This document shows positions 1 to 13,140 of a DNA stretch of 64,000 nt, one piece after another. Source of the DNA: Apostichopus japonicus (lineage: Eukaryota > Echinodermata > Holothuroidea > Aspidochirotida > Stichopodidae); contig NC_092576.1 in NCBI RefSeq assembly GCF_037975245.1, positions 31,970,611 to 32,034,610 of the forward strand. Reading direction: 5' to 3'. Position 1 is the first letter of the stretch, and the number at the start of each line of letters is the position of its first letter. A program made the position numbers and the translations under genes. The notes below the pieces were generated by a model that was given only the letters and a program-made list of their open reading frames with translations, did not search any database and had not been told where the DNA came from.

Positions 1-477
1 TTATAATGTTGGGTAGGCTTAGTTTGTTACGTCTATTACGGTCCATTTAATCACGGAGGGCGTGGGCCTGGCGGACACTCAAAATGAAAACAAATTCTTT
101 GTATTCGTTACGCTTCCATAACGATCGTTTACGTCTATTATAAAAACGTAATAGTGAACAGTTTGGAATAGATATACGGAAATCACAATATATATTTTAA
201 TATTAAGTTTGCTTCTTAGGAGACGTCTCCTTAATATGCCTTTCTTCATAAAATGTCTCCCAAGAGAAGGAATTGCAATAAAAAAAAAAATTGGGAGACA
301 AAATAACACTACAGAGAGTTATATATTTGGTCCATTCCTTTATGATCGTATTTTTTTTGTAGCTATTGAGACATAACCTTGCAAGCTAAAATGCATAAAA
401 TGTTAACTCGCTGGGCATTTCGTTCAAGATTTATGCAACATATACAATATTGTCTCCCATATATCATATTATAATCA
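1..477. other. No gene seen
   Basis: AT-rich, stop-rich in all frames; no repeat or motif recognised apart from short A and T runs. Confidence 0.5.
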
Positions 478-502
478 TTGTCTCCTAATGGTACAATAAA
501 GT

Positions 503-538
<36 letters not shown>

Positions 539-631
539 TATATATATATGTATATGTATATGTATGTGTTTATATATATATATATATATATACATATATA
601 TACAGCGCGCGTTATATATATATAACGCGCG

Positions 632-675
<44 letters not shown>

Positions 676-725
676 TATACAGCGCGCGTTATATATATAT
701 AACGCGCGTTCTAATATATATATGA
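478..725. repeat. AT microsatellite with two perfect GC-capped palindromes
   Basis: (TA)n and TATG tracts, with a 26-bp perfect palindrome CGCGCGTT-(AT)5-AACGCGCG at 606-631 repeated at 683-708, a 77-bp period. Confidence 0.9.
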
Positions 726-959
726 TCTATGTGTATTTATATATCCGTTTGTGTACTCATTCTTTTAGTTTGTTAGACACCTATTTATTCGTCGTGTATG
801 ATTTTATCAAGCTCTACTCAATATTAGCGTAAGAACTGGTACGCTGAGACTTATACCATGGCGAAATACTTGAGCTCTGATATTAATAGCCTACGTCACA
901 TTTTCTTTGATTGCTGTCTGGAATAAGCACCACAAAATATTTTAGTTTCTCCAGTGTAA

Positions 960-2100
960 ATAAACATATCTGCGTTTTCGACCTGCACTTAGTGAAAAAA
1001 TTCTCATACCCTTACTCCTTCCTTGGGCATATTGGCAAACACTTTTTCACCCTCCTTTGACAAAATTCTCTATAGTTGCGCCATTTAAAAAAAAAAAAAC
1101 ATTTCCGCGTTTTCGACCTGCATTTAGTAAAAAAAAAGCCTCAACCTACCTCCTCACCCCCCTCCTGGCGCATATTGGCTGAAATGCGCCTGCCAAAAAC
1201 ACTTCTTTTCTCTCCCTTAGCAAACTCCTCTAGTGCTGCCTTGTTAAAAACATTTCCACCTTTTCGACCTGCATTTAGTAAAAACAAACCCTATACAACC
1301 CATCACCTACCTGGCGCACATTGACTGAAATGCGCTCAGAAAACATCTTCACCGTGCCTTCCGTGAGAAAATCCACTAGTTTCGCCATTTAAAAAAAAAA
1401 AAAAAAAAAACATTTCCCCGTTTTCGACCTGTATTTGATCAAAAAGTCTCAACCCACCTCCCCACACCTTTGCTGCCGCATATTGGTTGAAATGCGCCTG
1501 CCAAAAACACTTATTTCCCTTCCTTAGCAAACTCCTCTAGTTCCGCATTTGTTAAAACATTTCCGCGTTTTCGACCTGCATTTAGTAAAAACAAAACCCT
1601 ATACAACCTATCACCTTCCTGGCGCACATTGACTGAAATGCGCCAGAAACTCTTAACCGTTTCTGGACAAAGTCCTCTAGTTTCGCCATTGTTAAAAACA
1701 TTTCCGCGTTTAGTGGAAAAAAACCCTAAGCCCTTCCCCACGCCTCCTGGCGCATATTGGCTGAAATGCGCTCGAAAAACTTCTTGACCCTCTTAACAAA
1801 TTATTCTAACTTATCCGTTGTAAACTTTAAGATTTCCGCGTTTCGACGTACATTTAGTGAAATAGCTTAAATCCCCACCACTTCCTGGCGCATATTGGCT
1901 GAAATCCGCCCAAAAGACTTTGTCACCCTCCCTTGACAAATTCCTCTCGTTTCCGCGGTTTCTGCGTTTTCGACCTTGCTATATAGCAAGGTCAATAACG
2001 CGGAAACCGTTGATATCGAACACGGTATCTCGATTACCGAACTCAGTTTATCAATGTCCACGGTTTCCATGTTTCCACGTTATCGACCTGGCCCAAAATT
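960..2100. repeat. Degenerate ~150-bp tandem repeat, about 8 copies
   Basis: CATTTCCGCGTTTTCGACCT-type blocks recur near 970, 1100, 1250, 1410, 1558, 1698, 1830, 1965 and 2070. They alternate with TGGCGCATATTGGCTGAAAT blocks and poly-A runs. Copies are diverged; short frames inside are not coding. Confidence 0.8.
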
Positions 2101-5100
2101 TCTCTCATTGGTTGTTTAATGTATCCCCACATGTTCCCATGTAAACCAATCGAAGGAAACTTGAATAGAGAGGGTTTATAGACAACACAAAGATATGAAT
2201 ACAAATTAAAGTAGGGCTGATTCTTGTTATGTTCCGTTTATCTTCTTGACTTTAAGTTGTACTTCTCGTTGGTAGGAGTCTGACTAGATAACACATTATT
2301 ATGTAGCGCTCAAATTAATTATATTTAGTATGGAGTGAATGTATATTTAATAAAATTAGGTTTTATGATTCCGATTGTTTAGCTCCAGACTTGAAAATTA
2401 CGGTATTAAACGCCTCGCATATAAACGGACACTGCTGGATCGTTATTATCATGTGTTTCACTGTTGAATTGTATCGTATTTGTTTGACTGTTAGCAGGAA
2501 CACAAATAACAGGGTTATTAAGTTCAAATTTCAGAAGAATAGTATGCGTGTCAAACAATGAGCTAAACAATAATAATAATAGGATTATTAAAAGCCGTAT
2601 TGAATATTTACTTTGAGTGTAAAACATTGTGCGAGCTTAGTAGAAAACTATAAAAATGAAAGCTTACTAGAATCCAATCAAATCTGTGATATTAAATATA
2701 GTTCCCAAAATCAACATAATACAATTATCTATTATTGTTTTCGCCCCCGTTTTGTCTCCTTTAATTGGCTTCCGAGCCCGAATCGAAATAAAAGAGATTG
2801 TACCAAATATGAGTAGCTCGGAAATATCGTAGAACAGCAAGTACAGTAACACAAGTATTTGAAAGGTATTATTTAAATATGTACTGTTTGCCGCCACAAA
2901 GTAATAAATCATTTTATTGTCGATCATAATATTGTAATTATGTAGAAAATTATATACATTTGACTATTTTTTTCTAAGTATTGCAGAGCTACTGATATGG
3001 AATTGCGCGAAAGCGTTGGAAATCCATACCCTATACAAAACTTGTATTGTAAACAGAACATGTTTCGAAGGGATTATAACGTCATGCAAACAATGGTGTT
3101 ATCAATTTCTACTTTCAAACTTGAAAATATAAAACAAAGGCTTGTACTGAGCCCCCTCCCCTCCCATGCACGCTCACCTCAGTTTGGGTCTAAAAGTTGA
3201 GCATTAATGAATATCAAACAATGCAATTTTTGTGAGATAAATTTAAAAATAGTGTTTGAAGAAGCCGAGAATTACGATCCAATTAAACTAAAACCACGAC
3301 GGCTGAACTTGAAAAAGAGGCTAAACTGTATCGACCAGACCTTTCTACCCTTCACACAAACTATGATAAAATAGTACGCTTCGTAAAATGTCCAGTGTTA
3401 TCTCTCGACATTGATGCAAAGGTTGAAATGAATTCCCAACGCTTGGTAATATACTTCTTACCGATATTGGTTGTTTCTCCCTAGTTTCATACTTACGCCG
3501 TCAGTGTATAAAACATTGACATCATTTATATTTGACTTTATTGATATTTCAACCAGTTAAGTGACCAGCCTCATTGGTGTGAGGGGAAAAGGCTCGTCTT
3601 TTGACAATAGTCGGTAAACTTAAGTTTTTTTTTTACTTTGATATAACTTTTCGCAGCATCATATAGTGTCTACCCTTAGTCCCATTTTTTAACTTTGGGA
3701 AGGAGGGGGTGGGCTCCAAATATGACCTGCGTCCGTTGGGAAGGCTCTAAACGGGGAGACCCCTTTTCTTATAATATAACCTTAAATAAATTGTTTTCAA
3801 TGCTGTAGCAATATAAATTATTAAAAGTTCAGCAATATTTCCGTTATATTGCCTACATGTGTACATTGAGTCGTTATGTCCGCTATAGCCCTTACTGTAC
3901 ATCATATAAAATATTAATAAAATCTTCCAAAGCGCATCTTTCAATCAGTCAATGAATAGATACAGTACAAAAAACAAACGATTGTAAATAAAACCGTTGA
4001 CATGAAAGTAAATACAGTTCGGTAAATTATTTACCGTAAATATACATTTCTAGCTAATTAGATGCAAGGTACGTAACCTATATATTTTCTTACCATTGGC
4101 CGGAGTGGTGTCTTACATAGAGATACATGTACATTGCAGGTATATAAGGTAGGACGATACTGAGCTAGACTTGAACATATTAATTGGTTATTTGCACTAT
4201 CTGTTACCGGTTTATCCAGATAATTTCATTTCATGCTCACCAAACTCAACTTGCTGTATAAGGAATCTTACAGACAATAGGTTTGTATATTCACATTATC
4301 CTGCTCTAAGATTTGAAGTGAACAACATATTAGCAGGGGTGTCATATACTATTTTCACATAATACATACTGGTTTAGTATTAAGGTCTCGTCATTTGATT
4401 AAGTTGAGACGACTGAAATACTGCTTGGCTTGATAAGTCGCCATATTGTAAGGGGAGGTGATATTATAACGACTTTCTCCTCGACAGCATTTATGTTTTT
4501 CACAGCAATCATAACAATCATAAAATCATAATCATATGCTACCACAAAGGTTCAAGGTTTCACACCCTCCCTCTACCCCTACCACCAGCCAGGATAATTC
4601 ATATCGGCCCCATGCCAGATCTGTTTGTGGTCGATATGTTATGGTTTTGCCAGAACATAATAATATTTAGAAAGATATGACAGAAAAAAATAATTACATT
4701 GCTGAAAAAGGGGTAAAACCAAAGTTGTAAACTTTCCCACATGTCACAACATGATCCATATATCTTTGGTGTATTTACTTGTAGGTCAAGTTACCAGTAT
4801 AAAGACACGTAGTGTAGACTGCACTGCAAATGTTTGCGATGTAACCGTCCATTTACCGTGTCAGGGGCGACGGAGCCGTGAAAGAGGGTGGGCGTGGTAG
4901 GTGTGGGGGGGGGTGAGGTTGATTGGGCACATGCTCCTCCCATCTTCTTGTTACCCTGGAAAGTGGCTTCCACATGTTATTGGAACTTACCGTATACTTT
5001 GTAATTTAAAGTGCCCTCTTGTTGTGTTTTTGTAATAAGTGCTTTCATGTGTAAGAAATTGTTATTCAAAATAATAATAATGAATAAATATGCAGTTCAA

Positions 5101-6126
5101 AAGTAACGGTGTAAAGACAACTTTTGTTGAAAACTTTCAAATACTTGCATTTGTGGAAAGGAATGCACAGTGTATTAATATTGAGAGGTTTCAGATAATT
5201 TGACAGTCTAGTGGTTTCTTGCGTAAAATCAAAGCCACATTCTCCCCTGCCCCTCAGTGTTTTTCCTCCATATTCCAATAAAAGTTTTCTTTTGCGAATC
5301 AACGAAGATCTTATTAGTGTAGTTCTTAAAAAGTGCAGGAAGTTGTAACAACTCCTTGTTATGAAGGACGTCGGATATTTTAGACACATGCAGCTCTTCA
5401 CTGAGAACATAGTTGAATAGGAAGATTCGATTGTGTAATGGTTAAGGAAACTCTTATCAACCCCACAAAAATGTTATAATTTTGAAAAATTGGATTTGGA
5501 TCAATGACGAAATAACAACTCGTACAATGTGATAAACTAATTGAAGGTTGATATTGAATAAATATTTAGATAACTTTGGTATATCTGCATCTTTCATGTA
5601 ATAGTAATATTTTGTGTTCTTTCTACTGAAACATAACACGGGAGGACCAGTTGTTTCGCCCAGTAAATAATGTTGCTATGTCCTCGAACCTCACACCCCT
5701 CTCCCTTCCATTCTTCCTCCGTTTTATTACAAGTGTTTGCATGTTTGTTATACAGCCATTAAGTTGAACATTTAATTTGTAGCAATTTAAACTATTTTGA
5801 GATTAAGAAACAATTTTTCAGCTTTAATATTCATAATTTCTAGATTGTATATTTTACCAGTGACCTCTCACAATCTGAAACATCGTTTCAAGTGAGAAGG
5901 ATTCACGAAGACAAACTATAAAATCAATTAATTTACCAAAAATAACATACGATGTAAACCACGTGATTCGAGCATTTGTTACAAGGAACCTATTACTCTG
6001 TTTGTTGTGTAAATGTTGTATTTCTATATGCTTGAACAACTTTATAATAATTGAAAGTTAAACATGTAAACAATTCTGCCAATGCTGATAATGTGGACAG
6101 CTATAGGATATTGCAATTACTATCAA
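2101..6126. other. No gene seen
   Basis: AT-rich intergenic sequence. Open frames are short (at most 114 codons at 5066-5410 minus) with no recognisable domain. A G-rich tract occurs near 4880-4915. Confidence 0.5.
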
Positions 6127-6603
6127 CATAGTCGTAGGAGGCGGGGGCTGGGGGCTGCAGCACCCCCCCCTCCAACCAAATATTTTTTGTGAAAATTCGG
6201 GCAATATGCTCAGTATTTTTCGGGCAGTGAAAGAAAAAAAATGCAACGATGCAGCTAAAGGAAATCAATAATTTAAAAAAAAAAATCCTTGGTAATTGAA
6301 ATACAGTTGTAAGCTTGCCCGACTAATTCGCCATTACTAATGTAAAAGAGAGTTTTGACTTAATTGGCCCTCCATGCTTTTCTCCATCTACATAAGACAT
6401 TTCGTTGTTTACATCAGCATCAACTTTTACGGACCGTACGGAACGCGATGTCTTGCGATGCAATGACCGATGCATGCCTATATGATATGCATATTACAAC
6501 GTTGAACGCGCGAAGCGCGAAGCGTGAAAAATATTGGTTATATTTTTCGGGCAAGTCGTTACAGCCCCCCCCCCCAAATCAAATTGGGCTCATACGCCTA
6601 TAA
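6127..6603. mobile_element. MITE-like dispersed repeat, copy 1
   Basis: Begins with ATAGTCGTAGGAGG and ends with a matching inverted GGGCTCATACGCCTAT, with a C run or G run next to each end. Internal landmarks are TTTTTCGGGCAGTGAAAG, GACTAATTCGCCATTA and ACCGATGCATGCCTATATGA. A second copy is at 13785-14152 and a piece at 17268-17365. No coding capacity. Confidence 0.7.
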
Positions 6604-8140
6604 CTATCAATCACATACAATTTACATACAACAGTTCCAACTATCATCATTCTACATTGCTATATCCATTCTAATTTATTTTACTTGGATTCGTTGAAAC
6701 ACAAGACTTCTGATGAGAATGATCAATCAGATGTGATTTATTTCCTTGTTATTTGTTGTTTACTTTGTTTATCTTCATTGATTTAGTAAACAATAAACCT
6801 GACTAGGAGGACATTCCTCTACGTCTTCTACATCTTACACGATGATTACTCTACTTCTATCCATAGGTTTGATTATTACGTTCTGCCAGACGCTATTCCA
6901 GCTGGATCCATTCCATCATCCTTGAAATCAAGAAATGTGAAAGGTATTGTCACAATGACGTCATAATGAGCACACTTAAAATTTCTTAAATTTAATTAAA
7001 AGGTTTACAAACTATATGCATTTCTTTTGACTTGTTGATTGTTCTTGATTCACATATAATAGAGTAATGAATCAGCAACACATGATTGCCATTTTATATG
7101 AAGGAGACACTCAGAACAGAGTCTTGTGATAGTAAACAACGAACTGAATAATAGAAATGTAACAACACTTAATATTGCTAAGCTTGGTTGTTATAAGTGA
7201 TTAGTCATATTCCTTCCATTTCGCTCATTCGAGATCCCTGCCCTATAAGATGTTTTGTGAGTAGCCATCACATCAATTGATGCTTGAAATCTCTTTCCAA
7301 AAAGTAGTGGTATCATACTCTTTGGGAAACTTAATTACACAGCGACAATGATTGTGTAAGGTTTTGAAGTAATGTTTTGCCCCTCGGAGTCTGATCAGCG
7401 CTTCAAAAGAGTACAATCTATATGTATTAGCAAACATTAACATAGTGCCTTCCAAAAATAATGGTAGAAATGTGGGTAATGATTTGAGGGAAAGCACTTA
7501 AAACTATATGTGAATTTGAAACCATATTTTAATTTGTTCCATTTATACACTTATGAAAGTAAGAGTTATAATACAAAAACAAAGAAAAGAAAACAGAATC
7601 GGTCTATCTGTTACTCCCTTACGTCTACAGTTCCCCAGATTTAAATAATATTAGGCTAATAAAATGAAGCAGCTTCCAGAGGCTTCCCCCTGACCCCCCC
7701 CGCCCACCGGAGCCTAACACTGCTACCCGCTGAAAATTGTGTTCTTCTCATAGATAGATTTCTGTGTTTCAAAATTTCTTCAAGAGAACGAAAAATATCT
7801 TCAAAGGGTGCAGCTTAAGTCCAGCGGATCCCCACCAGCCTGCTCGAAATACACTATAGATAACTATAATTTATTTGTTACATCTGTTTTGTGTTTTAGT
7901 GCTTAAACTCGCTACGAGAGAACATGGGATATCACCAAATGCAAAAACTTCAGGGGGCTTCCCCTGGTGGAACCAACAAGGGCTTGAAATATATTCCAGT
8001 GAAAGCCCCTTGACCCGGTTGAGCTCTCAGAAACGTTTTGTACAATTTTGTGGTTAAGCTTCTTCCTAGCGCGCTTAATATTATTATTTTATTTGGGGGG
8101 GGGGGAGGGCGGCGGCGGGGCTATTTATCACTCACATGGA
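6604..8140. other. No gene seen
   Basis: Intergenic. C-rich tracts near 7690 and a G run near 8094-8105 look like ends of decayed repeats; nothing else recognised. Confidence 0.45.
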
Positions 8141-8144
8141 CAAT

Positions 8145-8183
8145 CTGCCTATCATCTTCGTCAAGGACCAAGATGATAGGCAG
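8145..8183. repeat. 14-bp perfect inverted repeat
   Basis: CTGCCTATCATCTT at 8145-8158 and its exact complement AAGATGATAGGCAG at 8170-8183, with an 11-base loop. Could fold as a hairpin; no transcript evidence. Confidence 0.7.
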
Positions 8184-10024
8184 ATGATAGGAGTTCTTAA
8201 AAATAAGTATAAAACCATACTGTAAAAACATACAGTTTTCAGTGGTTGCAGTTCTCATCTAGGCCTTTATATCAATTTGATATGGACCTTTTCGGTGACG
8301 ATATACGCCAACCCTTATTAACTAGTAATAACCTGATAGTTAACTCTGCTCTAAGATGAATAAACAAAGTTCGCAGATGAAACAACTACAACCGTGACTA
8401 AAACTAGTAGTGTTTTTGTGGCAGCCATATGCATATAAAATAGCTTTAAAGGGCGCTAGTATTCCATTTTAGTCAGTCTGACTCTGCCAATGCGAAACGT
8501 AGCCGGGAAATATCCCTAGGGCGGGGAGGATGCAGTTAAGGAACATACTAAGTATCGCCCACATGTTACATATACCAAATTAATCGAGAGGTTTTTCAAC
8601 ATCATGGATTTCTCGGCCACTGTACAATTGAGATAATCAGTTGTAACTAGTTAAACCTCGCATAGGGCTCAATGGAGTTTGGAAAAGCCGATACATTAAA
8701 GAATATAATTTATACAACAAAAAATGAAGGAAATCATCAAAAAGTTAAATTTAGGCCACCCCGAACACTTTTCTTACTGCTCAAACCATAGTTATTTGAT
8801 GTAAACCTCATACCTTTTTTATGGTCATTACTTCTGAGGAAGATAATTGTCTACTCCTAAGCTATACATAATTTTGTAGGCCCGATTCCGCGAACAAAAA
8901 TAACAACTGAACTATTTCTATTAAATATATTCCAGTCTAAAATTGGCCAAAATAGTCTTACACCTATCTTTGACAACTGTATAGGATGTAATTGACTGAA
9001 TTATAAAATACGAACCAATTTTGGCAAAGATGAAAGAGTTTGGTGAGACGTACCAAGTAACGTACTGCAACGGTTACAACTATTACTGACTAGCATTGGG
9101 TGTTGTAATTTACAATATACAATATAGATAATATATATATACCAGCGAATTAGACAGGAATTTGCAAGGGGAAGCACATTTTGCGATTGATATGGGGAGG
9201 GGTCTAAGGGGAGGGGGTGTGATGCGATCTGGAGCAATGTTATGCCAATTTCATCATGATCATGTAATATCATATTATCAGCAGATTTTGTTTCCTGTTT
9301 AAATTCTTTTACATGTTCTTTTACATAATATATCAGAAAGACAAACATATTGCTCTTTTACAATTTTTCCAGTAGGATGATTCTTGTTTATTGTCCAATG
9401 TCTGGACTTTAATACATTTGACGAACTTAACTGATGGACAATATCAACTTTCATATTTAGCAGTGTAATAATTATTTATAGGAAGCGCGTATCACGTACG
9501 ATTGCTAGCGTAGCTTCAAAACATGCTGTTCGTGCAACAACTTATGACGAATCATAGAAAGATTGCGAACGCACGTTGTCGTCGTCGTTGTGCATACGGT
9601 TCGTGACACTCCACCGAGTGCGGTTATTTAGGCTATGTGTATTTTATTACGCAGTGGCCGACTGTAGGCCGGTAATAGACTACTGGCTAAAGTTAGCTAA
9701 TTGCATCTGCCAAGCTAAGTAGCTGAATCAGTAGGCCTAAATATTACTACGATTATAACCGAGTTAACGGAGCTGACGTGTATTCAAGATCAAAAGAGCA
9801 CTGACAAAATACCATGCCCAAAAACCCCAACAGTATTTACCATTTTTTCGACACTGAAAGGTGGGCGGGGGGGGGGTGCAGTTGCTCCCACTTCTCCCCC
9901 TGGCTACGTCTCTGATATATACTGAACTTACTTGAAGCTAGCGAACAGGGTCAACCCATCCAATAGCAAAATTAGTACATAAATAAAACGAATTGAAGCT
10001 GGCGATGGTTGTATACGGTAGTTC
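8184..10024. other. No gene seen
   Basis: Intergenic. A G-run repeat end with GGCTACGTCTCTGA near 9860-9915 resembles a transposon terminus. No supported gene. Confidence 0.4.
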
Positions 10025-10340
10025 TTTAGGCATTATTTTTTAGTATTCAAAATCATACAGGGTTTTGTATGGTGGAGTATAAGGATCGCGAGATACAATT
10101 TCTCAAAGTGGCAAGGAAAACGTGGTAAATATGACTGATTAAAGGTCAATTTTTGACCTAACTTTTTCAAATTTTAGGTTATTCACAATCACAGGAATAT
10201 ATGAATAGGCCTAGGTGAATTAGAGTGCTACTGTAGGAAATTGTAACAGTCGTACTCAAATTTTCCAACTATCGTAATTTTTACCAAGCTTGGGTGGTGA
10301 GACACCCCCACCCCTCTCTCTCTAGCGACGTCCCTGCGGT
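10025..10340 (+). mobile_element. Dispersed repeat, copy in + orientation
   Basis: TTTAGGCATTATTTTTTAGT ... GCTTGGGTGGTGAGACACCC ... AGCGACGTCCCTGCG. It matches, in reverse complement, 17065-17265, with extra sequence in the middle here. Non-coding. Confidence 0.65.
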
Positions 10341-10449
10341 CAACGCGTAAATACAAGAAAATATCATTACTTTTTTTATTGAATGTTTTCAACTGTATGG
10401 TCCACCATCTTGTCTACAGACGTCTAAAAAAATAGTAGACGTTATAATC

Positions 10450-10645
10450 AGGCGCGTATCCAGGATTTTCTAAACCGGGGGCCGCGACTTACTATCCAAG
10501 CGAAGCCCCACCTTCGGTTGGAGCGCAGCGTACAAGAAAATTTCTGGTTTTGATCCCTCCCCCCCCCCTCTCCGCAGATCACCGAAAATGGCACTTCTCG
10601 GGCTTGAAAATGACCAACCAGATGAACACTTTTGTCTGAGAACCA
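10450..10645 (-). mobile_element. Dispersed repeat matching 18530-18715 in inverted orientation
   Basis: Contains CTATCCAAGCGAAGCCCCAC and TTGGAGCGCAGCGTAC, which pair with CGCTGCGCGCCAACCGATGG and TCCGCTTAGATAGTACTTAC on the other copy. Short open frames are by-products. Confidence 0.55.
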
Positions 10646-10685
10646 AGTATTTCCCAATAGTATTTTTATCATCCATAACCTTTTT

Positions 10686-10800
10686 GGTTCCTTGCTTTAG
10701 CAAAAGGAACCTATGCAGTCAGGTTGGCGTGTGTGTGTGTGTATGTATGTATGTATGTATGTATGTATGTATGTATGTGTGTGTGTGTGTGTGTGTGTCT
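10686..10800. repeat. Hairpin followed by (GT/GTAT)n microsatellite
   Basis: GGTTCCTT (10686-10693) pairs with AAGGAACC (10704-10711), followed by CTATGCAGTCAGG and a GT/GTAT tract. The same module is at 22349-22420 (ATTCCTTGG ... AGGAATCTATGCGGTC then GTGTGTATG), so this is the start of a dispersed repeat. Confidence 0.65.
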
Positions 10801-10859
10801 GTGACACTTGCTTGGGTACGCTCTATCTCAATAAGGGAATGTTAGATTGAGGCCAAACT

Positions 10860-13140
10860 TGGACTATAGATCCGCCATATGGAGAAGGTGTGCCCTATTG
10901 TTTTTGGTGCCCACAAAGGTCACCAAAGGTCAGTTATGGTCCAAAAACCGAAAATATTAAAACTGCAATAACTCCCAGTGCCAATGTGCGACAAGATTGA
11001 TATTTTGGGACAAGTTGTGAACTGGTTAGGGGAGCATTTTCAAACTTAACGGTCATGTGATCCGAGGTCACCAAAGGTCAATTAATGATAAAAAACTAGT
11101 ATTTTTGCAATAACTTGAGAACGAAATGTCTGTTAGGGTTGGGAGTTGCCTCAATGTAATCCAATTGTCGACCCGCATCTGGGTGACCCTTGACCTCAAT
11201 TTGACCTCTGGTGACCTTTTCGTGTTTTTGGGATTTTTACAGTTTCGATGCTATTTTCAGATGTCAAAGGTACCTTCTGATCATAAATGTCAATAGGTTG
11301 ACCCCGTGTGACCTTTATGTGCGAAGTTATATGGGGTCAAAGTTTTTCGGTCAGAGTTAGGATGGTTGTACAGACTTTTCGTTTTGTTTTTTGGAATCAG
11401 GAGATTAAACTACATCTGAAACCAAGGTCAAAAGGTCAAAGGTCACATTAGAAAAAATGTGCTTATTTTGGGAGGAAACGAGCAAAAAAGAAAATGTTTG
11501 GTTTTGATGCTAGATTTGGATATCAAAGGTACCTTCCGATCAAAAATGTCAATTGGTTGACACCCGTGTGACCTTCGTGTGCGAAGTTATACGAGGTCAA
11601 AGTTAATTTTCAGACATTTAATGCAACAACTCCCAGTTCCAAGGTGTGACATGGTTGATATTTTTGGACAAGTTGCAAATGGTATAGGGGAATATTTTCA
11701 AAGTTAACGGTCATGTGATCCCAGGTCACCAAAGGTCAATTAATGTCAAAAAACTAGTATTTTGGGGATAGAAAATGGGCAAGGAAAAAAATGTTTGAAT
11801 TTTTATAGTTTGATGCTCTAATTTAGGTCTCATCAATCAAAAATGTCAATAAGTTGACCCAAGGTGACCTTTGTATGTTAAGTTATATGAGGTCAAAGTT
11901 AATTTTCAGACATTTAGTGTAATAACTCCCAGTGCCAAGGTGTTACACAGTTGATATTTTGAGACAAGTTGCAAATGGTATAGGGGAATATTTTCAAACT
12001 TAACGGTCATGTGATCCGAGGTCACCAAAGGTCAATTAATGATAAAAAACTAGTATTTTTTGCGATAACTTGAGAACAAATTGTCCGTTAGGGTTGGGAG
12101 TTGCTTCAATGTAATCCAATTGTCGACCCGCATCTGGGTGACCCTTGACCTCAATTTGACCTCTGGTGACCTCTGGTGACCTTTTTAGTGTTTTAGGGAT
12201 TTTTACAGTTTTGATGCTATTTTCAGATGTCAAAGGTACCTTCTGATCATAAATGTCAATGGGTTGACCCCCGTGTGACCTTCGTGTGCGAAGTTATATG
12301 AGGTCAAAGTTAATTTTCAGACATATAATGCAATAACTCCCAGTTCCAAGGCGTGACAAGGTTGATATTTTTGGAGTAGTTGCAAATGGTATAGGGGAAT
12401 AGTTTCAAACTTAACGGTCATGTGATACAAGGTCACCAAAGGTCAATTAATGATAAAAAACTAGTATTTTTGCGACAACTTGAGAACAAATTGTCCGTTA
12501 GGGTTGGGAGTTGCTTCAATGTAATCCAATTGTCGACCCGCATCTGGTTGACCCTTGACCTCAATTTGACCTCTGGTGACCTTTTCGTGTTTTGTGGATT
12601 TTACAGTTTCGATGCTATTTTCAGTTTTTAAATGTACCTTCTGATCATAAATGTCAATGGGTTGACCCCCATTTGACCTTCGTGTGCGAAGTTATTTGAG
12701 GTCAAAGTTAATTTTCACACATTTAATGCAATAACTCCCAGTGCCAAGGTGTGACAAGGTTGATTTTTTTGGACAAGTTGCAAATGGTATAGGGGAATAT
12801 TTTCAAACTTAACGGTCATGTGATCCAAGGTCACCAAAGGTCAGCTAATGTTAAAAAAGTAGTATTATGGGGGAGAAAATGGGCAAAGGAAAAATGTTTG
12901 AATTTTTTACAGTCATGCTCTATTTAGGTCTCACCGATCAAAAATGTCAATTGGTTGACCTCCGGGTGACCTTTGTGTGTGAAGTTACATACAAGTTCAA
13001 AGTTAATTTTTTGACATTTAATGCAATTAAATCTCAATGCCAAGGTGTGACATGGTTGATATTTTGGGACAAGTTGTGAATGGGGTGGTGGAACATTTTG
13101 AAACTTAAAGGTCATGTCATCTGAGGTCACCATTGTTATC
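10860..13140. repeat. Long degenerate tandem array rich in AGGTCA half-sites
   Basis: Blocks of about 300-410 bp recur (for example the TTAGGGTTGGGAGTTGC block near 11130, 12088 and 12498, and AACGGTCATGTGAT near 11048, 11707, 12002, 12414 and 12812). Each block holds AGGTCACCAAAGGTCA, a direct repeat of AGGTCA with 4-bp spacing, found about six times from 10917 to 12842. AGGTCAAAAGGTCAAAGGTC occurs near 11426. GTGACCTTTG-type complements are also frequent. Coding not supported. Confidence 0.85.

Noticed and set aside
478-725. Two 74-codon frames rich in Tyr and Ile
   Set aside because: Translation of a TA microsatellite.
5066-5410. 114-codon minus-strand frame
   Set aside because: No domain, no repeat relation and no splice or promoter support.
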